From Galbula dea (Eukaryota > Chordata > Aves > Piciformes > Galbulidae): 64,000 bases of DNA. A program made the translations under genes and the position numbers. The stretch covers positions 1,550,001-1,614,000 of the forward strand of contig VWZX01006702.1 in the NCBI GenBank assembly GCA_013399015.1. Reading direction: 5' to 3'. Below, piece after piece: positions 1-12,800 of this stretch. Under the pieces are notes generated by a model. That model had not been told where the DNA came from and searched no databases. It worked only from the letters and a program-made list of their open reading frames with translations. Within the stretch, counting starts at the first letter, position 1. The number at the start of each line of letters is the position of its first letter.

Positions 1-123
1 TAGGAAAGATCTTGTTCCTTGGTGCTCTGTACCCCTTCCACAACTGCTTCACCTCTCAGCCTCCAATACTTACCACAGTGGATAAACTAAACTTCACTAC
101 AGGGCACATATATTGTCAATCTT

Positions 124-330
124 TTATTTTATTCCATATTCAAAGCATATAGCATCTAAACTACAGTCTTCACATAAAGTGGATGTCATCTTTTGTTTAC
201 TAACTTGGATGTATAGAAGAACAGGCCAGAAAGCACACATTACGAACACCAAAACAGTGAAAAACAAAATGAATAGGCGAAGCAAAAGTCTTGGGCTCAT
301 GTGAGAGCAAACACCTGCACTAGAAACTTT
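124..330 (-). other. Candidate last coding exon with membrane-spanning tail (low confidence)
   Basis: On the minus strand a frame is open for 68 codons from an acceptor-like AG (plus-strand CT at 331-332, preceded on the minus strand by a T-rich tract) to a TAA at 124-126. The stop overlaps an AATAAA hexamer. The predicted peptide has about 28 uncharged, mainly hydrophobic residues (roughly residues 15-43, interrupted by one Arg), then a short tail of about 25 residues with Lys, Glu and four Cys, as in the C-terminal end of a single-pass membrane protein. It can be joined in phase 0 to the open stretch at 440-575. Against it: the length is within chance expectation, T-rich DNA mimics membrane helices, and a strong donor-like GTAAGT on the minus strand at about 69-74 would put an intron after the stop. 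I do not recognise a family. Confidence 0.2.
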
Positions 331-439
331 CTAGTAACGGTAAAATCATGCCAATAGAACAGATGTAAAAAAAAGTAAGGAAGAGAATATGAAGAAACAC
401 AAATGATATATAATGTTTGTATAGCAAACTGATACATAC

Positions 440-574
440 TTGATTCCAGGGATAAAAGTTAAATGAATAGTCATGGATTGGCAAAAGGCCATCTCCTAAC
501 AGAACGCAAACATCGTAAGATTTGAGTTCTGTTTCTAATTTCAAATTCATGAACTTTAAGTGGATTTGAAATTA
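440..574 (-). other. Candidate internal exon (low confidence)
   Basis: A minus-strand frame is open from about 574 down to a strong splice donor, CAA|GTATGT, at 439/440. Its last 27 codons include one Cys, several acidic and aromatic residues and the pattern LLGDG..PIHDY. Joined in phase 0 it runs into the candidate exon at 124-330. The 3' splice site is unclear: AGs inside this frame have poor pyrimidine tracts. The best acceptor nearby (minus strand, about 600-605, after a run of pyrimidines) opens a different frame, so a real exon would need a frameshift or another structure. It may be chance. Confidence 0.15.
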
Positions 575-3500
575 GGCAAAACCTGCTCATCCATTCCTAT
601 TTATAATGGGAAAGAGACAGGCAAGCTCTAGCTTGGGCACTGGAAAGGAAGGCAGTGACCCAAATCATCCTTTTGCTTCCCAACCTGAGGTCTGGCAGAG
701 CACGTGAACCCTGCTTTGAAGACAGCACAAAGCAGCAGCTCACAGCTAGCAATGCTCCTCCTGGAACACTGCAAAGTTCACAGGCCTGCCTATTGTCTCA
801 AAAGCTCTCTCTTGTCTGTTTTAATTTATTTTGTTGTTGTTAAGTTTACAAGAAAAAGTTTCCTTCAAAGAGGCAAAGAAGTGGAGATAGGGTTGAACCT
901 CCTGTAGAATTTCAATGCAGGCAAGTTTAGTTGGAGTCCAAGAACACTGGATAGACAAATTTGCAGAGATCACTAACAAGTCTTATTTGGCAAACAGATA
1001 ACTGTGAAAGAGAAACAACATCTCGGGCATACAACAACTTCTAATTGAGACCTGAAGAAAAGCTGGTGTGTCTAAAACCTCGCTTCCTTTTCCCAGTCTC
1101 ATTATCAGGTCTACAGCAAGGTATTATTCCTTTCAGCAAAACTTTTCTGAACAATTTTTTTTTTAATTATATGTAAAAATACATTTACATTTGGAAGCCT
1201 ATAAAAGGTTTCAAAACTGAATGGTAAGCACACTTAGTTCTGGCTCTGACACTTGTGCCACAACTTCTTGTACATTCTTGCACATAACACATTCTCTTCG
1301 GACAGAACTATCACCACCATACTTGGAATTAACTAAGAAAACCACATAGGAAGAAGGTATTACTGCAGCTGGAGTCTGCTGCAGCCCAATGTCCCATGTC
1401 ATCCATGCTAGGTCTCTGGAACTCTCTCTGGCGTAGCTGATGTTTAGTACAAGTAATGCATGGTGGTTACTGCCTTAAGCAGAGGATATCAGAACTGTTA
1501 ATGACAAAGAGGAACATGAAACTCATTCTTCTGCTTTTTGCTTCTTTCCAGAGAGTTCAATCAGAGCAAATTCTTTGGCAAAAAAAGTTTACAAAAACAT
1601 CCAAGAAACTGAACATAAATCTGGTAATCTGCCGAGAGGCGAAGAACAGAAAGGAAGAGAACTGGCAGGGTTTATTATTAAATACACTTTGTGTTATCCA
1701 GCAGGTCCAAGATTAACATACAGAGATTGGAGTCTGTACAGGAAATTTATTGTACTGACTCTCTCCAGTTATGTATGTTGATGATTTAAGAAAGATCAAA
1801 TGCCTAATTCTGGATGCCTCAGGAATAAACATGAATAAATTTCTATTTTCTTAAGTTTGAGATAGACCTAGTCGAAATTTTTCCATGGAAAAGTTCCTCA
1901 GCAGTGGAACAGGGTTTCAAGAAAACTTTTTCTTTCTGTGAAAAGTATTTGCTCCTGGATGCTTTCCTAAGATGTAACCTAGCTTGAAAACTAAGACCCT
2001 AGAACAAGTAAGTTTACTTTTATATCAAACCCCAAAGTTTTCAGTTTTTCATTTTAAAGTTGTAATTCTCTTTGGTAGGACCCTTTTCTGGTTAAGACCT
2101 CTTTTTGAGGACATTTCTATGCAGGGATTCCTTCAGAATTCCATAATATTGGTACATTTTACCACTTAGATTTAAAGCATGTAAACCATTCTTTCTGCCA
2201 GTTTCAGTTTTCCATTATGTAGAATTTGTAGAAAATACTGATGATGTGAGAGCACGATCTGTTCTGACCTTATTCAGAACTAAGGATGCTTAGTACTCAT
2301 GAACTTGCAGCATCAATCATTGACCTTCCTGCTCAAAGGGAGCACCATAAGAGCTCAGAACACCATGGCTTCCGAATATTGGACCACCTTATCTTCCCCT
2401 CACAATTGGCATCAACTCACTGCTTGGTCCTTCTGTGAAGCAACAAAAACCTGCAGAAAAAGAGCTTTCATTGATATATAATTAAAAATGTTAAAGCAAT
2501 AAAGACAGTCAAACATCAGCATTGATTGCCTTGAAGACCTTAGATTTTTCATCACCTACTTTTTGCTATTCCATCAGGAAAGAAGTGCTCCCAGACAGAA
2601 TGCACAGGACCAGTCTACAGCCAGAGCTCTGTGTTTATGGAGAAAGTGGTAAATCCACAAAAAGAACTATCTGACAACTGAAGTGCTGCCACAAACTGCT
2701 TTGTAGCAAAAGAAAAATAAACCAAACAATTGCTTGACACTTGAGAAAAATAAGTGACTAGAAAATCTGCATCTAATACATATTTTTTTTTAAACCTATT
2801 ATATCAATACAGCAAGAATCAATGCTAACTATGAAGCAGGCCATGTTAGATTTAAGAACTGACCTTTTCAAAGTTTTCTACATTTTTTAGTGAAATATGC
2901 AGCCCTCACATGCTAGATATTCTGGACTGAATTAATTTCAGTGATATCTAGATTAATTTTCTCCGTTGAAGGATACTTTAAAGACACTGATCAACAGATT
3001 CCTAAGATTATGTTAAGAACTACATTCATCATTAGCACTTTGTATCTGTTATTCACAAAATAAATACATGTAAATACATACACAAAACACGTAGTAAAAA
3101 TCTTTCTCCCTTCCCCAAACTTTCAAACAGGCAAATCTTTCCACAATAACAACTGCAAAACAGCAACTGAAGCTGTGAAACATTCCTACTATGAAATTTA
3201 GATTAGAGCATTAATTCTGCTGGTTAGCTACAGCAAACATGCACTTTTAAGCTGTTTTTCACATGTAGTTAACAGTTTTGTGCTAGTTGCAATGCCTCAA
3301 TTGGATTTTTTAAGATTGCAATCTTGTTCTATGAGACAGCACTGATTAAATTCAAAAGGACTCCTCAAATGATCAGATTTTCTTGGCTGCACAACAGAAG
3401 TTCTAGAGTTCCAAAGAGTACTATCTACTCAGTTTAACATGCATTATATAGAATTAAAAGTGTATATTCATAGTGGCTCCATAACCATAAAACTTTTTAA

Positions 3501-6500
3501 ACTGCCTTTTATGTCCCACAAAGCAGATCTGTGTGGTCCCAAACTTGCAGTTGAGTAATACTGGGGATTCACAAGGAACTCCTCTGTTTTGTGACAAAAT
3601 GAGAAAGTTGCTCTCGAAGCAGTTTCAATCATGGCATCGCAACCCAAAGAGTTTAGAATAACTGGTTCCAGGTAGTAATATTGCACACTTTCTAAACCTT
3701 CCATATGACAGAATATCTGTTCTAGCCCTCTCCAGTCCATTCTCTCAGAACTTTCATTGCACCTACATAGCCGTCTTTTCTTCTTGAGAAATACACTGCT
3801 TCTTCCTGTCTACAAACCATCTTCCTCCTTCAAATTCTACAGCCTGCAAGGTATCCCATGTTTTCACCTTGTTTGTAGTGTTCTCCCTCTCTTCCACTCC
3901 TGGATATTTTTCTGCTGCATCCCTTTCTTCACTGTGCTTACACACACTTAAAAGTTTGCATAACTACATGGAGAAAATTAAGTGGTATAAATAGAAGTGG
4001 TATTACAAAATAAAATAAAAAGCATTAATAGATCACAATGTAAATAAGCAGTACAGAAGAAGAATTAGTAGACCAGGTAGCAACTGTAAATAACTTTGTC
4101 ACATTTCATAATCTCATAATGTTCAAGCAAAACCACAAAAAGCTACAATCTTCCCTTATGTAAGAAACCAGCATTACTCCTTTACTGTCTTCTCAACTTC
4201 CAACGTTTTATGAAAAGCACTGATCTTAGGCCAGCAACAGGATGAATTTAATTTGAGTAATGCATATGTCAAATAAGACAGAGAAACATTCAGTTTTATA
4301 ACAGATAATGACATTCAAATTGGAAAAACAGCCATAGTATTTTCCCTTTGTTTAAAGGGAAGTACAATGCATTATAAACACGACTCCTGCAGAAGCATAA
4401 AAATAGGACTAAAATAGAAAGATTTCCTAGAGAAAGGGGTGCTGAGGATGACCAATACATAGCTCAAAAGGCAAATCCACTAAATCCAGCTTATAAGAAT
4501 CATGTGTCTGGAATTAAAGAAAAAAAAATATAGGATTTTAGCATGCTTTTCCCTACACAGGAAAAACACCCCAAAACTCACTTCTCTCAAATCTCCCTCA
4601 CTTTCCCAAACACACACAAAAAAATCATAGAAGATACTTCAAAAATGTATAGCCCACTGTCAGAAGTGCATTCCATACAGCTCATGATGAAAGCCTGTGC
4701 CATGTTTATTAGGCACCACTCAAAGTATCTCACATTTTGCTGCTTTTGTACTTCAAACATCAGCATCATATGGCAGCATACAAACAAGTTCACACGTAGG
4801 CATTATACCATACAGCTACAGCACAAGATTTGATGCAGCATTTGGTGTCTAAGACGTGCTCCTGAAAGAGGTTCTGCCACCCCCTAAGAATTTCTGCATA
4901 CCTATTTCATTAATTATTCTAATAACTAACTGTTATTAGAAGTTAAGGCCAGTTAAAGGAAACAGTCCTAACTTTCTTTAGGCACCAGCAGAAGAGGCAA
5001 GTGCTATCTGCCATTTCAGCATCTTCAAGTTATTTTAACACTTCTGGAAAGTTACAGAATAAAAACAAAAACATAGAAGCTGTATTTCTGTATTCACAAG
5101 AATTATTCCTAAGAAGCCAACACATCCACAGCTTCTCTAAACCATTTCAACACTTCAACTCCTTTTTTTGTTGCAAAGCAAAAAATGGAGCCTTTGAGTG
5201 GAATATACGTACCCACTTTCTCTCCCTCTGTATGCTTCTTCCCAGTATCACTATTAGAATATATATAACTCAAGTTCTTTCCAAGTTATCTAAGCAGAGG
5301 ACAGCCTTCACTCTTGGCACATTATTCAAATGCAATGTTTTTATAACCTCCATTAGCTGTCATGCTTGTTGAAAGTGAAAAATGTTATCTAAATAAGAGA
5401 AGTGAGTGGTGGATTACAGCAGAACTTTGTCAGTGTATATATATATATCTTTAAAGCAATCACTCATTGCTAGGCATGACATTCCTGCTGAAAGGATTTT
5501 TTTTTAGTTTATTTTAAGGGTACACACAGAAAATGACAGAAGTCAAAACACTGACATTATCAATTAACCACCGCAAAGGATGGGGCAAAGACTGGTTAAC
5601 AGAGCCACAAGACACAATAAAAGCAATTATTTTAAGCTCATCAAGGTGACAATTCTGAAAAGTTTAAAATAATTTTTCCTAACTTACTCATGGAATGTAG
5701 AAACAACTTTTTCTAGTGTGCTGTGTGGAAACCAGGCAGTATTTGTTGCTTGTTCCTACGTACAGTGACTTTGCTACTAATAATGTGGCACCATTTCCAC
5801 ATGGAGGCTTTGAATAACCCACATGCAGCAGAAGCATGCTTGCTGAACTAGCTCAGGAAAAACATCAATACATTTCTATGCACTTCTAAAATCAGCTTGG
5901 AGGATAACTTTGTTGTTGCACAAACAAAGCAGTGATAAATTAACAGTTTGGTCTTAGAAAAAACTTAACAGAATTCAGGCTTAAAAACATGCATTAAAAT
6001 ACAATTCACTATCCAAGCACTGCAAAAGGAGAACACTGGCTGAGTCTTGACAATGGTAAAACTCACCAAAGTAACTACAGACTTTTAAAAAGTCTTACTA
6101 AAAACGTTTAAGCTAGCCAAAGCAGCCTTGACTGAACCAGGCTGAAGCAGCTACACCTCGAGTTACATTAGCAGAACAGAAGGCTGGTAGCCTTTGGCAA
6201 AGTTAAAACCAAAACAAAATAGACCAAAACAAGGCAACTAACTAACAGTGAATTAAGCCTGTCATCACTTCAGTCCAAAGAGATGTAGCCAAGGGCATAC
6301 TTGACCATACCTTACATCACTAAAATAAACTCTATCAGGAGAGCCTTCTTTTTCTCCCCTACTGAAAATGTTTAGCGGAAACACCTTACATTTTTAAAAG
6401 GGGCCTGGTGAATGAAGCTTCCCCTTTACACCTGTCCCAATACAGAAACTGGTATCTGGCTACATCCTGAAGGAAGAAAGCAACACATCTGAGCAGAAGT

Positions 6501-8074
6501 TATCAACATGTGCCTGATTTTTCCTCACTTATTAGAAAACACTCAGTTCCACTCCTAATAAAATATAGACAGTTTCTTTAGGAACTAAAGAAAAGGAGGT
6601 ATATGACCAATAAAAAGAGACTAGCAAACCAGTAGCTGGATCTTTAATGCATATTTCGCTGTATTAATCTACTCAGAGCCTGTATTTTTATCATAGGCAG
6701 CACGACAGAGAGCTGCCAGCAAATACAGGCAGCATTAACAACACAGACTGCTCATTTGCTGTGGTCATAAATATATGGTAGTTGGGCGAATTCTTTTTAT
6801 TGACAAGCCAAAAATTGTTCAGTATTGTATTTTTCTCCTAAGCTTCTGTGTACTATGTTAAAATACCAGCAAATGCTATTAAGAAATAAAAGAAGAAATA
6901 GCTGTGAGAACAACCTCAGTTTTTGCATTTTGAAGTTAAAACCTCTAATGTTCCCTCTTCCCTCATGACTCTAAAATACCTTGGACAGAAAAGAAAATAA
7001 GGTTTATTTTACTGGAAGTATTAGCAGACATTAAGCATTATTTACAGAAGGAATCATACATCCTCCAACCTTGTTCAGCTGTATAGATCTTCTCCCTAAT
7101 AACAGAAATAACTCATGCTAGTAGTCATGCACTCATCATGTACACTCTTCTACTACTGAGCCAAAAGAAACGGGCTTGTGAATCAGTCATTTATGCAAGA
7201 AAAACTGTTATTTGGTAGAATAACATAACAAGCCACTGTGGAGGGTCTGGTAATGGTGCCATCCAACCACAAGTTACTACTACTTTTTTTAACAGAGGTA
7301 ATGACCTAGACTAATGTTTCTCATACCTGAACAGCAACTCCCAATGAAGTAAAAGGAAGATTCAAAGAGTGGGAGTCAAATAGGTAAGGGAAACTTAATT
7401 AAAAAATTAGCTGTTAAAAACTAACAAGAAAAACAATAAAACTAAATTACCCTGATTTACAGCTGGAAGCAGCTTATTTCCTCCAGGGGAGTCAGAAGCA
7501 GCTATAATTATCATCTGCATGTACTTAAACTAGCTAGGGAACTACCAGCTCCCTTAAACTGCTGGCAGCAGCTTAGTTCCGCCTGGGCAATACAAAGAGT
7601 ATTTACACCTGCAGCTAATTGCAGCTGATTTTCATGCTCCTCCCCTCCTCCAGCCCTGAGGAACGTAGTTGCTGCCAGCAATTAAAGTAGTATAGTAGTA
7701 AATTTTCCCTTGGGGATTGCATAAGAGCAGGTAAATCCAAACAGTCATATTTCCAAGGAGTTTGTGAAACACTCATCTATCCTACCCACTACATCAGGGA
7801 AGAAAATCTGTTAGTGCAATTAAATATACCTGAAACTAGGACCACAGTGTTTTTCAAGGCTTATAAAAAACTTTTCTATTTAGATATAAGAGAGAGGTAC
7901 AGTAACCCAGGGCCAGAAATCCCATTCAAACACTAATTACAGAAGACTTCAATTTCATACTGGTTTACTTCGTTCCACCTGAGCATCTGATCTAGCAAAA
8001 ACATTATGGCTGTCTCCTTAGGCCATCACTGTTTCCAAGAAACTATCCAAATCGCAAAGGTGGTATAACATAAG
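575..8074. other. AT-rich unique sequence, no gene recognised
   Basis: About 7.5 kb of AT-rich, CpG-poor DNA. Minus-strand frames stand open near 1212-1460 (about 87 codons, with a CxxC pair), 3466-3812 (about 115 codons) and 5700-5850 (about 55 codons). Their lengths fit chance and I found no consistent set of splice sites linking them. If a minus-strand gene starts in the CpG island at 9.3-9.8 kb, its exons would have to lie here. A short degenerate direct repeat is at 7462-7491 and 7561-7590. No RNA gene was seen. Confidence 0.5.
7462..7590. repeat. Degenerate 30-bp direct repeat rich in CAGCTG-like words
   Basis: The 30 bp at 7462-7491 recur at 7561-7590 with about 24 matches, starting GCTGG(A/C)AGCAGCTTA in both copies, 99 bp apart. 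The block from 7450 to 7690 is rich in AGCTG/CAGCT words (E-box-like) and has two AATT cores. It could be an old local duplication or a regulatory block; nothing shows which. Confidence 0.4.
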
Positions 8075-8946
8075 CTCACAGCAGTGTGGACAGCAGGTCA
8101 AGGGAGGTTCTCCTCCCCCTCCACTCTGCCCTAGTGAGGCCACATCTGAAGTACTGGGGCCAGTTCTGGGCTCCCCTGTTCAAGAAAGAGAGAACTACTG
8201 GAGAGGGTACAGAAGGGGGCTACAAAAAATGATTAGGGGACTTGGACATCTCTCTTATGAGGAAAGGCTGAGAGAGCTGGGGCTCTTTAGCCTAAAGAAG
8301 AGAAGACTACAGGGGGGAATCTTTTCAATGCTTATCAATACTTAATGGGTGAGTGTCAGGAGGATGGGGACAGGCTTTTTTCAGTAGTACCCAGTGACAC
8401 GAGCAGAGGCAATGGGCACAAACTGGAACATAGGAAGTTCCANAAGTACTGGGGCCAGTTCTGGGCTCCCCTGTTCAAGAAAGAGAGAACTACTGGAGAG
8501 GGTACAGAAGGGGGCTACAAAAAATGATTAGGGGACTTGGACATCTCTCTTATGAGGAAAGGCTGAGAGAGCTGGGGCTCTTTAGCCTAAAGAAGAGAAG
8601 ACTACAGGGGGGAATCTTTTCAATGCTTATCAATACTTAATGGGTGAGTGTCAGGAGGATGGGGACAGGCTTTTTTCAGTAGTACCCAGTGACACGAGCA
8701 GAGGCAATGGGCACAAACTGGAACATAGGAAGTTCCACCTAAACGTAAGGATGAACTTCTTTCCTTTGAGAGTGGTGGAGCACAGGGCCAGGGTGCCCAG
8801 GGAGCAGGTGGAGTCTCTGCCTCTGGAGACATTCCAAACCTGCCTGACACCATCCTGTGCAACCTGCCGTAGGTGACCCTGCTCTGACAGGTGGGTTGGA
8901 CTAGATGATCTCTAGAGGTCCCTTCCTACCCCTAACATTCTGTGAC
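8075..8946 (+). mobile_element. CR1 LINE, 3' fragment (end of ORF2 plus 3' UTR)
   Basis: This is a 5'-truncated CR1 non-LTR retrotransposon. It begins in the last part of ORF2, downstream of the reverse transcriptase. It reads through the CR1 words 'CTTATGAGGAAAGGCTGAG', 'GGCTCTTTAGCCTAAAGAAG' and 'AACTGGAACATAGGAAGTTCC', then ends with the avian CR1 3' end 'GGTTGGACTAGATGATC' and a degenerate final octamer near 8938-8946. One frame at 8640-8876 still shows C-terminal ORF2 residues such as GNGHKLEHRKFHLN. The copy is broken by stops and by an internal 295-bp duplication (separate entry). Being 5'-truncated is usual for CR1. It lies about 350 bp upstream of a CpG island. Confidence 0.93.
8149..8737 (+). 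repeat. Perfect 294-bp tandem duplication split by a single N
   Basis: Bases 8149-8442 recur at 8444-8737, offset 295, with no difference I could find, and the unknown base N at 8443 sits exactly at the junction. The duplicated piece is CR1 sequence. Two identical copies inside a diverged old element, joined at an N, most likely reflect an assembly or gap-closing error (the same read end placed twice). A recent genuine tandem duplication is the alternative. Confidence 0.95.
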
Positions 8947-9269
8947 TTCCAGGGAGAAAAGACACGGTTTCCCTCCCCAGCCACGAGGACTGGGCCACCG
9001 TCTACTGCTGCTCCCCGTCCCCTGTCTTCTCCCACCTGCCCCTTCCCTCGGACCTTCTACACAGCCCTGGTGAGCCGCAAGCACTCCTTCAGCCCCACTT
9101 CCCCTCTCCGGGGGAAAAGGAACCTTGTCTTATACCTTTTGTTTGGTTGGTTTATTTTTCTGCGGGGGCTGGTCGATGGGGGAGGTGAGGTACTTTTTAA
9201 TTTGGGTCGTTAGGTTTGAGAAGGGCTCTCCAAGATCCTTCTAACCCCCGTGACAGCTAGCAAGCCACC

Positions 9270-9840
9270 TCCAGAGGCAGCTCCAGCACACCTCAGACGA
9301 CCCTGCTCGCTCNCTCACTTAACTTCCCACTTAGGAAGGGCGAACGTTCTGGCGGAGCTCGGATCACCCTGTCCCGTTCCCTCGCCCCGGAACGGGGCCG
9401 GGCAGGATCTGCGAGCTCACCTTAGCGGCGGTGTCGAGAGCAACCCCAACTAGCCCAAGGGGAGGGCCCTGACATTGGCCTCGCCTCACTCACCTCTGGC
9501 TCCGCGTCAAGTCACGGCGGCAGCGCGGAAGCTCTGCAGGGGAGCCGCGAGCCGAAGCGAGCGGCGCACCTGCTGCGACTCCCTGAGGGAGGGCACCAAC
9601 GGCCGGCGCAGAGGGGGTGCGAGTGGGCTGAGGCGCTCGGCGGAAGGAGCTGGGGAGACACAGCGTAAACCTGAGGGAGGTTTAACACAGTCTTTAGCGT
9701 TGCCTCCGAGCGTCCATGCAAGAAAGTTCGCATGCCTGCAGCCCGCACTTCCCCCCTGCGAGGGGAGCTCCAGTTAGCGCGGCCGTCTGCGAGCAGAGGG
9801 AGGAAAGGAGGAGAGATGCGCGGCAGTAACTGTGGCATGG
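9270..9840. promoter_or_regulatory. CpG island, likely promoter
   Basis: CpG dinucleotides, rare in the surrounding 40 kb, become dense from about 9.28 kb and densest at 9500-9830 (for example the stretch around GGCGGCAGCGCGG and GCGAGCGGCGC). High G+C and no CpG depletion indicate an unmethylated CpG island, which in birds usually marks a promoter. Direction cannot be read with confidence. On the minus strand AGCAG|GTGCGC near 9570 is a donor-like site; on the plus strand AG|GTAATT and GAG|GTAATG lie just beyond the island at 9851-9870. Open frames of about 100 codons on both strands here are a by-product of GC-rich DNA and match no family I know. An N at 9313 shows a weak assembly spot. Confidence 0.75.
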
Positions 9841-9849
9841 TTCTCAGCT

Positions 9850-12800
9850 AGGTAATTGTGGAGGTAATGCGCAAAGTCAGTCACCTCTACAGAATACTCA
9901 TTTTTGTGATTTTTATTCCACCCCAGTTAAAGGATGGCTTGGGAGGTTTCATATTTCACGGCACACTGAACAGCCCATGAAAGGCTCTTTATATATTTCC
10001 TCAAACAAAATTCATCTAAACCCCAATGTTCTTAACGTTTATGCAGCACTGTTTCAAAACATTAATTGGTAAAACAAAAATTCTGTTAAGAGCCTGCAGA
10101 TACTGAGGTACAGTCTATTTTAGCACGAACTGTGTAGAGCATTTAATCTTGGTTTACCTGAATCATTATTTATTTACACAAAAAATGTAGAGTTGAATTT
10201 CATAGTAATATATTAAGCTGCAAGCATACATACCACCCTCCCACTTGCTACCTTTTTGATACCATGTATTATACAAAATATTAAACTCAAACTTCAGTTC
10301 TGTTTATCAATTGTTTTCTACTTTGTTTACTTTGTTACTTTAGGCCTGAAGTTTTCTGTATTTAGATCCTATATAAAAGATTTGTTTTTGAGATCGCTGC
10401 TTTTTCAAATGTAACCATAGGTTCAGTATAGCTTCAGTTGGGTGATACACATTTGTGGCTTGCATATTCATGCCTTGCATTTTTATATCTCAAAGTTAGA
10501 TCTAATGTACATGACATGTTTTTAACCCACAGGAAGGATGAAAATACCATCTCTAGTTAGGAAAGAATTTTTTTAAGAAAACAACTTCATAACCAGTGCT
10601 GGAGTGTGCATGTCTCCACCAATAGCTTATATGATAGCTTAAGTGGATGTGAATTTTTGGTAGCAGTGATTCTCTCCAGTGTTAAGCTGTTTTCATGTAG
10701 GCAAGTCCTTAAGAGCTGAGCCATCTTTAGGCAGCTCTGAGATTAATATGTGGAGCTCAAGTCTGAATAGCTGTTAAAGCTGCTTTAAGAGCCATACAGC
10801 TTTTCTATGCCATCCACCTCTCCTCCTGATCAGAAGTCAGACCAAGTCATGCTGGGGTCACGCCACACAGACAGCTGCTAGTTCTCTCCAAAACGTCCTT
10901 TAGTAACTTCCACCTCATTTATTTTTATTTGCTACATGTCACTTCCAAATCAAACCTAGCCAAAGGACTCTGCATTGTGGAGAAATTAAATGAATGAATA
11001 GAGAAAACCTGCTGCTTTTATCTAACTGTGGAGATGACCATTTACCAGGTATATCTCTAAGCTAAACCACCATCTGAGGAAACAGAAGATAACAGCATAG
11101 TTTCTTAAAAGATTTCCTAAAAAAGCAAATCAATGCTGTTTGTCGTTTCCCAGGATTGGGAAACCAGACCAAAACTATTGTGCCAAGCTGGATAATCATA
11201 AGCTATTAGCACTAGCTTCATTGTATTTATGAAATGAGAGCCAAGAGTAAAATTTCTTTGGAGGATCTGCTAGAAATGATGAACAGAGTAGAGTTTTACA
11301 AGGAGAAACATCAGAATTACACATTGTGTCATGTCAAACCCCAACTGCTATACTGAAAGAAAACTTCAAGAAACTATTGAAAACCTGTAATTCAGGCAAG
11401 GAAAATTACATAGGTGAATATAGTAGGTTATAATATTTTTTCATTAATCCTTTTTTCTTCAAATTTTTTAAACATTTGCAAAACCTCAAAACATCTCTAA
11501 AGTTAAAATAGATAATGTCAATGAGATCAGACACCCTGCTTCAGACAGGATTAACTTCTCATCACAGATGCTTAGTTTTTGTTGATTAAAAGCAAATGTG
11601 TGAAAACAGACTTCAGCACCTCATGTTGGAATTAGCTGTCAACAAAAGAATAATGGATTGCAATTCTGGATTGCATACCACTCATTTTTACTTTTTTGAC
11701 ACTTGGCTATACAAGAATCTGACTGTAGTTGAGCAACTGAATGATGTACACAATTCAGGCCAACTTGGAATGGGACCAAAGATCAGGTTCATACTGAACA
11801 AGAACTAATTAAACTAGTTAATGTTAGAAGTACTATCTGGAAAGTTGTATATGTTGGGGAGTTAGACACCTTACATTTTGCAATTAGAAAGTCCCAGTTT
11901 CCTAGTATGGGCATCATGGTTTCCTTATAAAAAAAAAATAAGGCACCAAGAGGAAAAGAGGCTTTACCTTTTTAACACCAGTTTACACCCAGAGTATTTT
12001 ATCATAGGTTCTTTTAAATTAAAACAGAAGTTGCTCTCTGACCACCAATTAGAACACAACCCTTCCCTTCAGTGCCTTAAACACCAGGTTACAAGGTCAT
12101 TCTCAGTCTTGGCTTTTCCATCTCTGGTCCAGGGAGTCCCTAATTCCCTATGGACCTGCCAGTGTTTCCAAAGACTAAGCAAGCAAAATGCTGCTAATTT
12201 CTGAAGCAGCAATCAGAGCAAGTTCTACATGTGTTTTGAACTTGACCTGATGTCACCCCACACAGTGCAAAGTGGCCCAAAAACCAGAAAAACTGGTTTC
12301 TGCCTTTTTTTTCCCCCTGACTTGCTATCCCTATTTCAGAAGGAGTAAGAGAATCCACATCTGTGCATTTTTGGCAATGATCAGTTCTTAATCCCCAAAA
12401 NCAAGCTGAACCAAGCAGGTGGATTTCTACACCTCTGGAAAAAAAACACAGATAGCAAGGAGCTTCAACAGGCTCTGAAGATCTACCTGACTGCACAGCT
12501 GTGGTCATAGCTCCAGCCTGACTATCTAGATTTCCTCCAGCACTGCTCTCATTCAGCCTCAAAGGGTTGCATCACTTTGAAACCTACTAATGCAAATAAT
12601 GGCAAAATCTCCATTTGAGATTTCGGTAGGTTTATAATAAAACCTCATCCTCAGCCTTTTTAATCCTTCCTCCATGTTGGCTATGTAGATGAACTGCACA
12701 GCAAAATAACCTGAGAGCTCACAATCTAAGATTCTTGGAAACAAACATCAGAACTTAAACTTATTTAAAAGCCATCTACAATTACAAACAGAAACATTAA

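Noticed and set aside
1212..1462. Minus-strand open stretch of about 87 codons with a CxxC pair
   Set aside because: It looked protein-like, but no donor continues it and its length is common by chance in 64 kb.
3466..3812. Minus-strand open stretch of about 115 codons
   Set aside because: No matching splice donor or acceptor and no family resemblance; some frames of this length are expected by chance.
5682..5850. Minus-strand frame ending at GA|GTAAGT
   Set aside because: The frame that reads most like protein ends in TGA exactly at the donor, and a second frame is equally open, so no exon can be argued.
8345..8876. Two frames with identical N-terminal ends
   Set aside because: They are CR1 ORF2 remnants duplicated by the 294-bp copy across the N, not genes.
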